Positions 50,521 through 61,454 of a DNA stretch of 64,000 nucleotides are shown one piece after another. A model generated the notes under the pieces. The model did not search any database, was not told the DNA's origin, and worked only from the letters and a program-made list of their open reading frames with translations. The position numbers and the translations under genes are program-made. The DNA comes from Heterohyrax brucei (Eukaryota; Chordata; Mammalia; Hyracoidea; Procaviidae), in the NCBI GenBank assembly GCA_028571685.1, contig CM053143.1:138604829-138668828 (forward strand), in the 5' to 3' direction. Numbering within the stretch: the first letter of the stretch is position 1; the number at the start of each line of letters is the position of its first letter.

Positions 50521-52461
50521 ATCTGCTTAGCTGTCAGTGATGCTGAGAAAGGAAAGAAAAAGCGGGAGAAGTAATCAGGGGTAAGATGGTGAAAGGGTTC
50601 CTAGGATATGTTAAGGAGTTTGTATTTTTCTCCTAAGAACAGTAGGAAAACAATGAAGGTTTAAATGATTTTTTTTTCTTTTTTATTTAACATGACTGAG
50701 TGAAAATGTACATTCCTGTATAAATGTACATGCCCACCTATATGCAGCTTCCACTGCTCTCCCTGCCCGGTGACTGCACACTATTCCTCTCTGCTCCATA
50801 CATGTCTCATCCTCCCAACAGCCTCCTTTCCGCTCCTCTCCACCCACTCTCCTTCCTCCAGCCAGAGGTCAGCAGGATGATATCCTATAGATGTATAGAA
50901 CCATAAAGTGCAACCAATATATGGTCACTCTGCATTGCCAAGTCCAATCCATTCCTGTCCGAAGAGTGGACCTTTGTTATAATTTATGGGTAAGGGCAGC
51001 ATCAGAGCCAGGGGCCATGCTCTCAGGGGAACCCCGAAACCGCTGGACCATCAACTGAGATCTTTTAGTGGAGATCTCAGGATGCACCCCTTTTTATTCT
51101 TGTGTTGCCAGTGAGACTCAACCTAGTGAGCTCCATTGTGGCTATCACTGGTGGTGGCTGGGCACCATCCAGTTCTTTTGGTTCCAAGTCAATGAAGACA
51201 CTCACTCTTGCGGGTCTGTCTGTCTCCTAGGTTGTCTTTACCACATGTCATTTTCGTCCTTGGTGAACATCCGTTCCTGCTGAGTTGGGACCATTTGCTG
51301 TGTCCTCGGATGGCAGCTTGGCAGCTTTGAAGACCCCAGATGCCACTCACCAATGTGGGGTGCAGAGAGCTCTCTTAGCAAAATGCTAGTTGTTCCAATT
51401 GGCCTCGATTTCGCCTAAGGACATGGTCCCCTGCCCCCTACCCCAGCTACTCTATCCTTGCAATATTGGGTTAAGATGGAAGGAGTACTCAAGTTATGCT
51501 GAAGTCCACTGTTCTTGTTTCTAATGTGTGCTATCACTGCTTGCTCCCAACCAGATTTCTAGCAACTATCTAAGCTAGACCCTTCCCCACCCTCCCTCCC
51601 TCCTCTCCCTTGCAGCTGTCAAAGAGTCTTTTCTTCTGTACACAAGTCTGTTTTTGAGATCTTATCGCAGAGGTCTCATACAGTATTTGTCCCTTTGTCG
51701 CTGACTACTTTCACTCAACATAATGTCTTCCAGTTGAAACCAGGTTAGGAGATGTTTCCTGGAATCATCGTTATTCTTTATCATTGCGTAGTGCTCCATT
51801 GAGTATATGTACCATAGTTTACCTATCCATTCTTCTGTTGTTGGGCATTTGGGTTGAGTCCGTCTTTTTGCTATCGTGGACTGTGCTGCGATAAACATTC
51901 TCGTGCATGTGTCCATTGGTGTGAAAGGCCTTGATTGTGTAGGATATATTCCAAGTAGTAGAATTACTGGGTCAAATGGTATATCAATGTCCATTTTTTT
52001 AAGGAAGCGCCAGATTGCTTTCCAAAGAGGCTGGACCATTTTGCAACCCCACCAACAGTGTAGGAGGGTTCCACTTTCTCCACAGCCTCTCCAGCATTTG
52101 TTGTTTTGTGTTTTCTGGATCATGGCCAATCTTGTTGGGTTGAGATGGTATCTCATTGTCATCTTGATTTGAATTTCTGTAATAACTAAAGATCGTGAAC
52201 ATGTCCGCATGTGTTTTTTGGCTGCTTAGATCTCCTCTTTAGTGAAATGTCTGTCTATCTCCTTTGCCCATCGCTTAATTGGATGGTTTATCTTCTTCTT
52301 ATTGATATTTTGTAGTATCTTATAGATTATGGAGATCAGGCATCGGTCTGACATAGAGTGGCCAAATATTTTTTCCCATTCTGTGGGTGTTCTTTTAATT
52401 CTATGAGTAAAGTCTCGAAGGTTTTAAGTGATTTGATTTGTTCTGTAGCAGGGTCATTTCA
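50521..52461 (+). mobile_element. L2-type remnant, split by an L1
   Basis: Left part 50521-50670 (GGAGAAGTAATCAGGGGTAA; TTAAGGAGTTTGTATTTTTC; TGAAGGTTTAAATGATT). Right part after 52417 (AAGTGATTTGATTTGTTCTG). The text fits an L2-type repeat also seen at 57190-57879; the family assignment is tentative. Confidence 0.5.
50671..52416 (-). mobile_element. L1 LINE, antisense, 5'-truncated, ORF2 C terminus open
   Basis: About 1.75 kb, with its poly(A) tail as a T run at 50669-50690. The target duplication is GAAGGTTTAAATGATTT (50655) / GAAGGTTTTAAGTGATTT (52417), with two differences. The 3' UTR spans 50690-51661. ORF2 is complement 51662-52210, its last 182 codons ending MRPLR, including the C-terminal zinc-knuckle CWRGCGESGTLLHCWWGC (Cys-X3-Cys-X7-His-X4-Cys), QPLWKAIWRFLKK and TEEWIGKLWYIYSMEHYAMI. 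Upstream, RHFTKEEI continues in frame after a single stop near 52228, out to the truncation. Reverse transcriptase and endonuclease are absent; it is dead, but probably the youngest LINE here. Confidence 0.95.
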
Positions 52462-52615
52462 GAGCCATAGTCGTGCAGTGTTTAAGAGTTTGGCTGCTAA
52501 CTGGAAAGCTGGCAGTTCAAATCTATTGGCCACTCCTTAGAAACTCTCTGAGGCAGTTCTACTTTTTCCTGTAGGGTTGCTATGAACCAGAATTGATGGC
52601 AACGAGTCTGGGATT
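52462..52615 (+). mobile_element. AfroSINE, short, perfect target duplication
   Basis: GAGCCATAGTCGTGCAGTGT, GGCTGCTAACTGGAAAGCTG and AGAATTGATGGCAACGAGTC. AGGGTCATTTCA is at 52450-52461 and 52616-52627 without mismatch. Confidence 0.95.
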
Positions 52616-52627
52616 AGGGTCATTTCA

Positions 52628-52830
52628 AAAGGAACCCAAGTGGTGCAATGATTAAAGGCTTAGGTATTAACCAAAAGTTTGGGAGTTCTGCTCACCCAGT
52701 GACTCCATGGAAGGAAGACCTGGTGGTCTGCTCCCATAAAAATCACTGCCTAGAAAACTGCACAGTGAAGTTCTACTGTGTTACATGGGGCCAGTATGTG
52801 TTGATAATTGGTGCAACAGTACCTAAGAAG
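52628..52830 (+). mobile_element. AfroSINE, long
   Basis: AGGAACCCAAGTGGTGCAAT, TATTAACCAAAAGTTTGGGA, GGAAGACCTGGTGGTCTGCT and CACAGTGAAGTTCTACTGTG. Adjacent to the short copy, same orientation. Confidence 0.92.
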
Positions 52831-53936
52831 AACAACAAAATCTTCTTTCTGTTACTGTGCAGAAAATGAGTTGAAGGGGATTTAATCCATCTAAAAACTT
52901 ACTGTGCACAAATTAAAGGGCCTTCAGGTTGTCAGAAAGACTGCAGGAGCATCAAAAATCTGAGTACAAATCCCAAAGGATGGTATTTGTGCACACACCT
53001 TAGTGATCCTTGTTCAGCCTGTCTAATAACTAACAGCCTCCCAACCCTCCTCCGACAGCCTTTTTGTAATCTCGGATGTCCTCTGATTGTTTTGCAAGAG
53101 TGAATTTTGGGTGCCGTTACTAATTAGCATAGTGTAAGATAAGCAGCAATTTTGTTGGAACATTTTAATAATAGTTATTTTCTCTTTTCCCTGTATTTAA
53201 AAGTTCTAATTTAATGAATAAATTATCTTCAGAGATCTAAGTTATTTCTAGTTTTGTTGTTCCATCTGATATGTTAATTCCGTCAACAGATTTATTTTAA
53301 TAATGGAATAAGAAACTTAAAAAAAAAAAAAAAAAACTTAAACCTTGAAGTCTAAACCAACTTGTGTGTTAATACTCCAAGGAAGTATGGTAAAGTAAAA
53401 AAATCTTTGCACAGAGGGCTTGGGTGATAAACTTCATGCACCACTTTTTATGTCCAAAGGTGAGATAGTCCTGATTCAGAGCCACTTGAACTTACTTTGA
53501 ATAATTTTTTACAAAAACATTTGGGATGGAATTGCTATTCCTCTGAATGATCACCCAGGAGGGAGACCAGGAATAACACTGGGCTGGAGGCCAAATGACG
53601 CAGTCCTAGATTTGACGCCAGCGTTAACGGCTATAGACGCGGGAAAGCCAATAGCCTCTCTGGATCTCCATTTTGACTGGAAAAGGAAGTAAGGCTAGAT
53701 CATTTCTAAGACCTTTAAAATATATACTTATTATGTGCAGGCTTTGCTTAAGGAATACGGGAGTGAATAAAACAAATTAGTCCCCAGATTCTATTGAATA
53801 TTCATTCTTATCGGGGAGCATTATTTATAAAACAGGCAAGTCAACAAACAACTAATATACATTAAGATAGGGTAAGTGTATAAAGAAAATTGAAATAGAC
53901 AGACGTGTATTTGTTGGGAGTAAATATTTATATCGG
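52831..53936. other. Mostly unassigned DNA
   Basis: A poly(A) run is at about 53318-53336. A possible MIR lies at 53600-53680 (CCTCTCTGGATCTCCATTTT). L2-type text (GGAGTGAATAAAACAAATTA; AGGCAAGTCAACAAACAACT) is at 53740-53880. No exon is recognised. Confidence 0.45.
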
Positions 53937-54145
53937 AAGGAGCCCTGTTAGTGCAAGAATTAAGTGCTCAACTGATAAGTGAAAGATGGGCAGTTCAAAC
54001 TCACCCAGCAGATCCAAAGGAGGTAGACTAGACAATCTGCTTCCACAAAGATTACAGCCAAGAAAATGTATTGGGTAGTTCCACTCTTGTCACATGCGGT
54101 CATTATGAGTCAGAAGTGACTTGACAGTACCCAAATACAATAACA
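53937..54145 (+). mobile_element. AfroSINE, long
   Basis: GGAGCCCTGTTAGTGCAAGA, CAGTTCAAACTCACCCAGCA, CTGCTTCCACAAAGATTACA, GCCAAGAAAATGTATTGGGT and GTGACTTGACAGTACCCAAA. Confidence 0.93.
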
Positions 54146-54272
54146 TTTTTACAGCCTGGTGTAATGGTTAAGTTGTGTGTCAGCTTGGTGGGGCCATTAT
54201 TCTCAGTAGTTTGGCAGCTATGTAATGATGTAATCTGACATTTATGGAATGATGTAATCAGCTCCATAATGT

Positions 54273-54986
54273 GGTCTGCTGAAAGTGGGAAGGACTTGAA
54301 GCACTTAAAGATCAAAGACCACAGCCTTCAGTGTGGATTACATATCAGCGTAAAGAAATCAAAAACCCTCACAAATGGACCTGATTGAGTTTGCCAAGAA
54401 TTTCATTTTACTTGGCTCTACATTCAATGTCTATGGAAGCAGCAATCAAGAAATCAAAAGACATATTGCGTTGGGAAAATCTGCTGCAAAATACCTCTTC
54501 AAAGTGTTGAAATGTCACTTTGAAGACTAAGGTGCACCTGACCCAAGCCATGGTGTTTTTATAACTTCATATGCCTGTGAAAGCTGGATAGTAAATGAGG
54601 AAGACTGAAAAAATTGATGCCATTGAATTACGGTGTTGCTGAAGATACTGAGTATACCATGGATTGTCAAAGCAATGAAAAAATCTGTCTTAGAAGAAGT
54701 GCAACAAGAATGTTCATTAGAAGCAAGGATGGCAAGACTTCATCTCACATACTTTGGATGTGTTATCAGGAGGGATCATCTTCTGGAGAAGTACATCACG
54801 GCTGGCAAGGTAGAGGGTCAGCAAAAAAGAGAAAGTCCCACAACAAGATGGACAGGCACACTGACAGCAACAATGGGCTTCAGCATAACAACAATTGTGA
54901 GGATGGTACAGAACCAGGCAGTGTTTCATTCTGTTGTACATAAGGTGCTGTAAGTTGTAGCTGACTTAATGACGTCTAACAACAAT
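54273..54986 (+). mobile_element. RTE LINE, sense, 5'-truncated
   Basis: It starts in the RT/C-terminal region (GCTGAAAGTGGGAAGGACTT; CAAAGACCACAGCCTTCAGT), then AATTTCATTTTACTTGGCTC, ACTTTGAAGACTAAGGTGCA and the C-terminal frame LEARMARLHLTYFGCVIRRD (54633-54953), ending GTCTAACAACAAT. About 710 bases; several frame breaks. Confidence 0.92.
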
Positions 54987-55334
54987 ATAAGCAGCCAATC
55001 ACTTGAAAGGAAGTTTTTTTTTCCTGAAAATGTGGCTTGTCTCCAGTACATGAGTGAATGTTCCAGAGGGACTTTTGCTTTGGATCCTACATCCAGCTCA
55101 TCATAATCTGACCTCTGGTTCTTGGGAACTGAGCTAGCAGCTCACCTTCGGATCTTGAGATTCATCAGCCTCCACAGCCTGTGAGCCAGCAACCTTCCAT
55201 CTGATCTGCTGATTTTAAATGTGTCAGAAAAATTCTATAGCCTAAAGTTTGACCCACAGACTTGGCACTTCCCAGCCTCTATAATCACATGCGTTATTTC
55301 CTTCAGATAAATCTCTCTCTATATATACACACAT

Positions 55335-57140
55335 GGTTGTTATGTGTTGTTAGGTGCCATTGAATTGGTTCTGACTCATGGCAACCCTGTGTACTGCACC
55401 ATGCCCACAATAATTGATTTGTTAGAGTCATTTGTTGCAGCCACAGTCAGTCCACCACTTTGAGGGTCTTCCCTTTTTTGATGACTTTCCACTCTACCAA
55501 GCTGTGGTGGTCATAGGATTATGACAACTTGGCTACTCCATATTTGGCAGGGCGGGACATGTGATGGCTTTCTGCCCCTCAGTTCTCATCTCTCCACCTT
55601 CCACCGCCTACTGCCAATCTGTTCATATAGCCACCAGCTCTCGCTCTCTTCTGGTGTCTGGTTCCTGGACTTGAAGTAGCAGCTGTTGGATTCATCAATC
55701 CTTACAGCCAGTGCTTGAGAGTCCTATTCCTTGACCTGCAGATCCTGGGTTCGCCAGCCTCTGCAGCTCCATCTCACCACCAGCTTGGCATCTGCCAACC
55801 TACACAACCGGTGATCTGGAACTCTGGTCTCTGACCCGCTGACTTTGGGTTTACCAGCTCCCATGGCCACAGGAGACTTGTGCCAGGACTTGGGACATCG
55901 AGCTTCTGCAGTTGCATGAGCTGTTTCCTCCATCTATCTATCTGTCTATCTGTCTGTCTGTCTATCTTTCCTTGTACTTTATATATATAAATCTTTCCTT
56001 GTACATACACTTTTTACTGGTTTTGCTTCCCTAGAAAGCCCAGCCGAAGACAATTTGTTATCAGGAATGGTTCTAGGGAAATAAAATTGTAAAAATGATT
56101 CCTTTCAAGTGGTTCTCGAGTCTGGCTAATAGTAACACTGTTATTAACCCCACTCCTGGTACCAAATTCTGTTTTTGTTAAACCCATATACAGATTCCTC
56201 GTGAGCACACTTAAATGTTCTGGAATTCCCATTCTCTGCAATGTTATCCATAATTTGTTATGATCTACACAGTCGAATACCTTTGCATAGTCAGTGAAAC
56301 ACAGCTAAGCATTTTTCTGGTATTCTCTGCTTTCAGCCAAGATCCATCTGATATTAGCAATGGTGTCCCTGGTTCCAGGTCCTCTTCTGAATTCAGTCTG
56401 AATTTCTGGCAATTCCCTGTCAATATACTGCTGTAGCTGCTTTTGAATAATTTTCAGCTAATAATTTTACTTGCTTGTGATACTTGCCTGGCTGTGATAT
56501 TAATTACATTGTTTGATAATTTCTGCATTTTGTTCAGATAAGCTTTCTTGGGAATAAGCATAAATATAGATCTCTTCTAGTTGGTTAGCCAGGTAGCTGT
56601 CTTCCAAATTTCTTGACATACACAAGTAAGCACTTGCAGTGCTGCATCTGTTTTTATTGAAATACCTCAGTTGATACTCCATCAGTTCCTGTAGTCTTAT
56701 TTTAAGTCACTGCCTTCAAAGCAACTTCCTCTTCTTCCTTCACTAGCACTGGTTCTGGATTATATGCTACCTCTTGAAATGGTTGAACTTCAAATAATTC
56801 TTTTAGATATAATGCCTCTGTGTGTTCCTCCCATTTTCTTTTGATGCCTCTTGTGTCATTTAATGTTTTCCTCATAGAATTTTCACTATTGCCACTCAAG
56901 CCTTGGCTTTTTTTCTTCAGTTCTTTCAGATTGAGAAACACAGAGCATGTTCTTCTTTGGGCTTTCTATTTCCAGCTCTTTGCACATGTCATTGTAATAC
57001 TTTACTTTGCCTTCTCAGTCTGCCCTCTGAAATCTTCTGTTCCATTCTCTTACATCATCATTCCTTCCTTTTGCTTTAGCTACTCAACATTCAAGAGAAA
57101 ATTTTAGTGTCTCTTTTGGCATTAATTTGGTCTTTTCTTT
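55335..57140 (-). mobile_element. RTE LINE, antisense, split by an LTR, middle lost
   Basis: 3' end at 55335-55502 (GTTGTTAGGTGCCATTGAAT; ACTCTACCAAGC) and RT region at 56190-57140 (GTTCTGGAATTCCCATTCTC; CTGCTTTCAGCCAAGATCCA; AATTTCTTGACATAC; CATTTTCTTTTGATGCCTC). About 1 kb of the LINE between these parts is missing. CACACAT at 55328-55334 and 57141-57147 is the target duplication. Minus frame 56702-56941 belongs to the linker before RT. Confidence 0.88.
55503..56185 (+). mobile_element. ERVL-type LTR with start of internal region, inside RTE
   Basis: LTR 55503-56052 (TGTGGTGGTCATAGGATTAT to AAGCCCAGCCGAAGACA). A CTAT/CTGT microsatellite (55931-55969) sits before the end of the LTR. After the LTR comes a primer-binding-like stretch TTTGTTATCAGGAATGG (56054). 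A second such stretch faces the other way at 56148-56167 (CCCCACTCCTGGTACCAAAT). No viral gene remains. Broken and old. Confidence 0.72.
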
Positions 57141-57189
57141 CACACATACTTTGCTGATTTGGCTTCTCTAAGAACTCAGTTTAAGGTAG

Positions 57190-57879
57190 GTTGATAAAGA
57201 AACTTCTTTGATGAGGTTCCTTCTTTGCAGATACTTTACTAACAAGACAAAGTTATACATACAAAGACTGAAGGTAGGTAAGAATGATTACAGAAAGACT
57301 TCAAATACAGCCAGAACTTTATCACAGGGATAAGAAAGTCACTGTGGCTGGAGGCTAGGCAATGAGCAGGTAGTGATCTGAAGAAAGCCTGAGAGGTAGA
57401 CAGTGACCAGATTCTGACTGACTTTGTAAAGATGTTTGGATTTCATTCTAACTTTGTTATTGCCATCAAGTCCACTCTGACTTATGGGGACTTTATATAT
57501 AAAAATGAAATGTCAGATCCTGCGTCATCTTCGTGATAGTTGCTGTGTCTGAGTCCGTTGTTGAGGAATTCCCTTGTTTTCCTTGTCTTTCTATTTTACC
57601 ACAAGTGATATCCTTTTCTAGAAGTTGACTTTTTCTTTGTTCTAATTGTCATGAGCAATTTGATCCACTGGACAGTGTTTGACAAGGGAGCAATGTGTCT
57701 TGTTTCTTAAGATTACCTTGGATCCTCTGTGAAGAAAGGATTGTTGTGGGGGTAACAATGAAGCAAGGACACTAGGTAAGAGCCTAATGAAGTAATCCAG
57801 GTGAAAGATGTGCTAACAAGTGGAGGTGGAGAGTTGGGGTACGTTATGGAGTGAGAGTCAAGAGTAATTGCTAAGGGAA
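57190..57879 (+). mobile_element. L2-type remnant with RTE piece
   Basis: ATCACAGGGATAAGAAAGTC, GAAAGCCTGAGAGGTAGACA, TTTGGATTTCATTCTAAC, then after the RTE piece ATGAGCAATTTGATCCACTG, AAGTAATCCAGGTGAAAGAT and GTGGAGGTGGAGAG. The order fits an old LINE-type repeat; tentative. Confidence 0.5.
57448..57625 (-). mobile_element. RTE 3' end, antisense, diverged
   Basis: TTGTTATTGCCATCAAGTCC, ATGAAATGTCAGATCCTGCG, TGAGTCCGTTGTTGAGG-like text and ATTTTACCACAAGTGATATC. Confidence 0.75.
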
Positions 57880-58397
57880 TGTCTTAGTCATCTAGTGCTG
57901 CTATAAAGAAATATCACAAATGGATGCCTTTAACAGAGACATTCATTCTCTCTCAGTTTATGAGGCTAGAAGTCCAAATTCAAGGTGTCATCTCCAGGGC
58001 AAGACTTTTTCTGTCTGTCTACTCTGGAGGAAAGTCCTTGTTGTCAATCTTTCCCAGTCAAGTAGCTTTGCAACATGTGACTCCAGGTCCAAAGGATGTT
58101 CTATTCTTCTGGCACTTGTTTCTTGGTAGTATTGAGGTTCCCACTCTTCTCTGGTTGCTTCTTTCTTTTACATTTCAAAAGAGATTGACATAAGACATAA
58201 CCTAATCTTGTAGATTGAGTCCCACCTTGTTAATAAACTACCACTAATCCCACCTCATCAGCATCACAGAGACAGGATTTATAACATACAGGAAAAACCA
58301 CACCGGATGACAAAATAGTGGACAATCACACAATAATGGAATCATGGCCTAGAGAAGTTGACACATATTTTGGGGGAACACAATTCAATCCATGTCA
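57880..58397 (-). mobile_element. Solo LTR, ERVL-MaLR, antisense, whole-looking
   Basis: 518 bases from TGTCTTAGTCATCTAGTGCT to CACAATTCAATCCATGTCA. It contains every block of the family, including the GATGACAAAATAGTGGACAA and CAATCACACAATAATGGAAT part missing in others. No internal region is present. Confidence 0.93.
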
Positions 58398-59060
58398 GGG
58401 GGTGAATGCTTATGACTCTATGATCTATTGGCTTATATGACTGCCCCTCTCTGAGGACCCCTTTCTCCCCTCTCACATCTGCAAGATGGCTGATTTGACT
58501 AACCAGGAGGACTAACCAGGATGGTCTGTAGTTGTAAGACAGATCTGAGCTGGCTACAGAGTAACTTTTCATCCATTAACGTGATGCTTTGTCTCATGAA
58601 GTCAATGCCTCTGAAGAAAACTGAAGAAAACTGAAGTCAATGGGACTTTCAATGAGACAAATACCTTTGAAGGGAAAATAAAAGTTGAGAATAATTAGTG
58701 GCATTTAGATAAACCTGAGCCCTCCATCAAAGTAAAGACTCCTTTCTGATTTCTTTCCATTTCAAATGTGTTCCCAAGAACTTGGTACATTCAGTTTGGC
58801 TGTAGTGGAGACAGCTGTTTCAAATAGAATTGAATCCAATTTCCATGACATTTTGCACGCATAAAGATCTTGGCATTCAAATGATTCGTGAGTGCAATTA
58901 ATAAATGGCAGCATTATTTTGGAACATTTAGTGCATTATATTTTCAGGAAATGCAGTCTACCTAACTTTTAACAACTTATATTCTGCCTTCATTTTTAGT
59001 CATTTCACCGTGGCTTCTGGATACATACCGTTAAAACATAATTATGTATCCTTCTTATCA
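58398..59060. other. Unassigned DNA
   Basis: Includes a short tandem CTGAAGAAAACTGAAGAAAA near 58610. No element or exon is recognised. Confidence 0.45.
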
Positions 59061-59068
59061 AACTGAAT

Positions 59069-59239
59069 GAAAAAATCCCAAACCCACTGCCCTGAAGTCA
59101 GGTCTGACTCGTAGTGACTCTAGCAGTCAGAGTAGAAATGCTCCATAGAGTTTCTAAGGAGTGCCTGGTGGATTTGAACTGCCAACTTTTTGGTTAGCAC
59201 ACATAGCACTTAACCCACTATGCCACCAGGATTCCATTG
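59069..59239 (-). mobile_element. AfroSINE, short, antisense
   Basis: AAAATCCCAAACCCACTGCC to CACTATGCCACCAGGATTCC. AACTGAAT at 59061-59068 and 59240-59247 flanks it. Confidence 0.93.
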
Positions 59240-59624
59240 AACTGAATAGTAGAATATGATTTTCTCATTACCTTTCCTCAAATAATGAGCCCATTTTTTA
59301 AGAGCTAACATATCAAACCAAGATCCTGAAAATGCTTTCTTTTTAAACTGTCCTGAGAATGTTATCAGTGTCTTTGGGACTGTGCCTTCTTCTGGCTTTG
59401 TCAGTAACATTCTTGCACAAGTGACTCTGCCCAGTTCATGTGGGTGGCCTGGAGATGGGGTCTATTCATTCCACAGATATTTGAGCCTCGTATCCTAAGC
59501 AAAGCTCTATGTTAGACACTTTGGGGAAATCACAGAATAGAATTACATCTCTGCCTCCATGTATGTAATTATTAAATTACGAAGTGTCTTAGGTTTCTCA
59601 AGAGAAACAGAGCCAGTTACACAC

Positions 59625-59660
59625 GTGCATGTGTGTGTGTGTCTGTCTGTCTGTCTGTAT
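59625..59660 (+). repeat. GT/CTGT microsatellite
   Basis: GTGTGTGTGTGTCTGTCTGT-type mixed repeat directly before an antisense AfroSINE. Confidence 0.9.
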
Positions 59661-59667
59661 GTGTGTG

Positions 59668-59826
59668 TATACCCAAAACCCAAATGAAACCCACTGCTGT
59701 CAATTCTAACTCATTGCAACCGTACAGAACAGAGTAGAACTGCTTCGTGGAATTTCCAAGGAGTGCCTGCTGTATTTGAACTGCCAACCTTCTGAATGGC
59801 AGACATAGCACTTAACCACTACGATG
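59668..59826 (-). mobile_element. AfroSINE, short, antisense
   Basis: AACCCACTGCTGTCAATTCT, AACAGAGTAGAACTGCTTCG, GGAGTGCCTGCTGTATTTGA and CACTTAACCACTACGATG. A GT run (59829-59850) separates it from the next copy. Confidence 0.92.
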
Positions 59827-59850
59827 TGAGTGTATATGTGTGTGTGTGTA

Positions 59851-60001
59851 AATCCATCGATGTTGAATTGATCTTGATTTATAAGGACTCTATAGGATGG
59901 AGTAGAACTTCTGCATATGGTTTTCAAGGAGCGACTGGTAGATACGAACTGCTGACCCTTGGGTTAGCAGCTGAATCTTTAACCATTGTACCACCAGAGC
60001 T
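59851..60001 (-). mobile_element. AfroSINE, short, antisense
   Basis: ATCGATGTTGAATTGATCTT, CTATAGGATGGAGTAGAACT, GACCCTTGGGTTAGCAGCTG and TTGTACCACCAGAGCTC. A TC run follows (60001-60037). Confidence 0.92.
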
Positions 60002-60037
60002 CTCTCCCTCTCTGTCTCCATCTCTCTCTTTCTCTCT

Positions 60038-60186
60038 AAACCCACTGGTTGTGCCACTGGAGAAAGATGTGGCAGTCAGCTCCTGTGAAGATTTATACCC
60101 TTGGAAACCCTAAGGGGCCATTCTACTCTGTCCTATAGGGAAACTATTAGTCAGAATCAACAGCAATGGGTATACTTTTGGCTTTG
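60038..60186 (+). mobile_element. AfroSINE, long, head lost
   Basis: GAGAAAGATGTGGCAGTCAG, CTTGGAAACCCTAAGGGGCC, TCTACTCTGTCCTATAGGG and CAACAGCAATGGG. Opposite orientation to its two left neighbours. Confidence 0.85.
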
Positions 60187-60533
60187 GAGATACAGATGTA
60201 TGTGTGTATAGAGAGACAGATTTTGAAGAATTGTATGAACAATTATAAGGCCTGGCAAATCCCATTTCTGTATGTCTAGAGACAGTCTAACTATTCTGGC
60301 AGTCTCATATTCCAGAATCACTAGGTCAGACAGTGGTGGAAAGAAGGAATTCTGATAATATGTCTATTTATAGTCTGGAGTTAGAATATTCCCTCAAGAA
60401 ATCTCCCTTTTTTCTCTTAAAGCCTTGAGTTGATGGAATGAGGACCATCACATCACGGAGTGTAATCTGCTTTAAGACCAACTGATTTAATCACTTGGAA
60501 AAACTTTATAAAAACACCTACACTTGTGTATGA

Positions 60534-60535
<2 letters not shown>

Positions 60536-60570
<35 letters not shown>
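60536..60570 (+). repeat. (CA)n microsatellite
   Basis: About 17 CA units. Confidence 0.95.
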
Positions 60571-60574
<4 letters not shown>

Positions 60575-60665
60575 AAACTCTACCCAGAACTGACACATAA
60601 AATTAACCATGATGAAAACATTATACAGAAAAGAGTAAGTGACATGCAAGAATTAAACAACATAG

Positions 60666-61196
60666 TAACACGGATTCAATATGTCCCCACCAAAATATGT
60701 GTATCACTTTGGCTGGATTATGATTCCCCGTGTTGTGTGTTTGTCTTCCAATGTGTGATTTTCCTATGTGTTATAAATCATCTATTCCTGTGGTTAAAAA
60801 GGATAAAGACGGGACATAACACACTTCCTAAGGTCACATCCTTTATCAAATGTAAAGGGAATTTCTCTGGGATGTAGCTGCACCACTTTTTATCTCACAA
60901 GACATTAAGGGAAAGGAAAGCCAACAGAGAGTTTGGGACCTCATGCTATCATGAACACAGTGCTAGGAGTAGAATTTGTCCTTTAGACCTGAGGTTCATG
61001 CAGTGGGATGCTCTCAGACCAAGAGAAGACTGATGGCAAAGACCTTCTTTCAGAGCTTATAGAGAAATCTTTCCCCTGGAGCTGACACCCTGAATTTGGA
61101 CTTCTAGTTTACTGGACTGTGAGAGAATAAAGTTCTCTTTGTTGAAGCCATATACTTGTGGTGTTTCTGCTATAGCAGCACTAGATGACTAAGACA
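60666..61196 (+). mobile_element. Solo LTR, ERVL-MaLR, sense
   Basis: 531 bases from TAACACGGATTCAATATGTC to GCACTAGATGACTAAGACA. The AATAAAGTTCTC signal is near 61125. Old; looks near full length; no internal region. Confidence 0.9.
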
Positions 61197-61454
61197 AGTA
61201 GGACTGATCAGGTGACAAATAATGGTTTACATCTGTACTTCTCAAATGGTGTATGCTCACAAATCTCTTGAGCATCTTGCCTTTCAGACATCATTGCTTG
61301 AAATCTCTGCAACACATTTAGAGCTAGATCTTATCATCTAGCTCACTCAGTTAGTGGGAGGATTTGAATCCAGGTTCTTATTTTGAACTCAATGCATTTT
61401 CTCTTCCCCTAGACCATTTAAAGTTGGAATGGAAGATGGAAAAGGTTTTTATGT

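Larger units (their letters stand above)
54160..57183 (+). mobile_element. ERVL/MLT2-type LTR in three pieces, host of a nest
   Basis: Pieces: 54160-54272 (TGTAATGGTTAAGTTGTGTG; CTCCATAATGTGG), 54987-55334 (CAGCCAATCACTTGAAAGGA; CTTGGCACTTCCCAGCCTCT; AATCACATGCGTTATTTCCT) and 57141-57183 (GCTGATTTGGCTTCTCTAAG with AACTCAG). Together they follow the LTR order from TG start to end, about 500 bases. Broken and old; interrupted by two RTE insertions. Confidence 0.78.

Noticed and set aside
55925-55970. CTAT/CTGT repeat as an independent microsatellite locus
   Set aside because: It lies inside the LTR at 55503-56052, where this LTR type normally has such a tract before its polyadenylation region; listed with the LTR.
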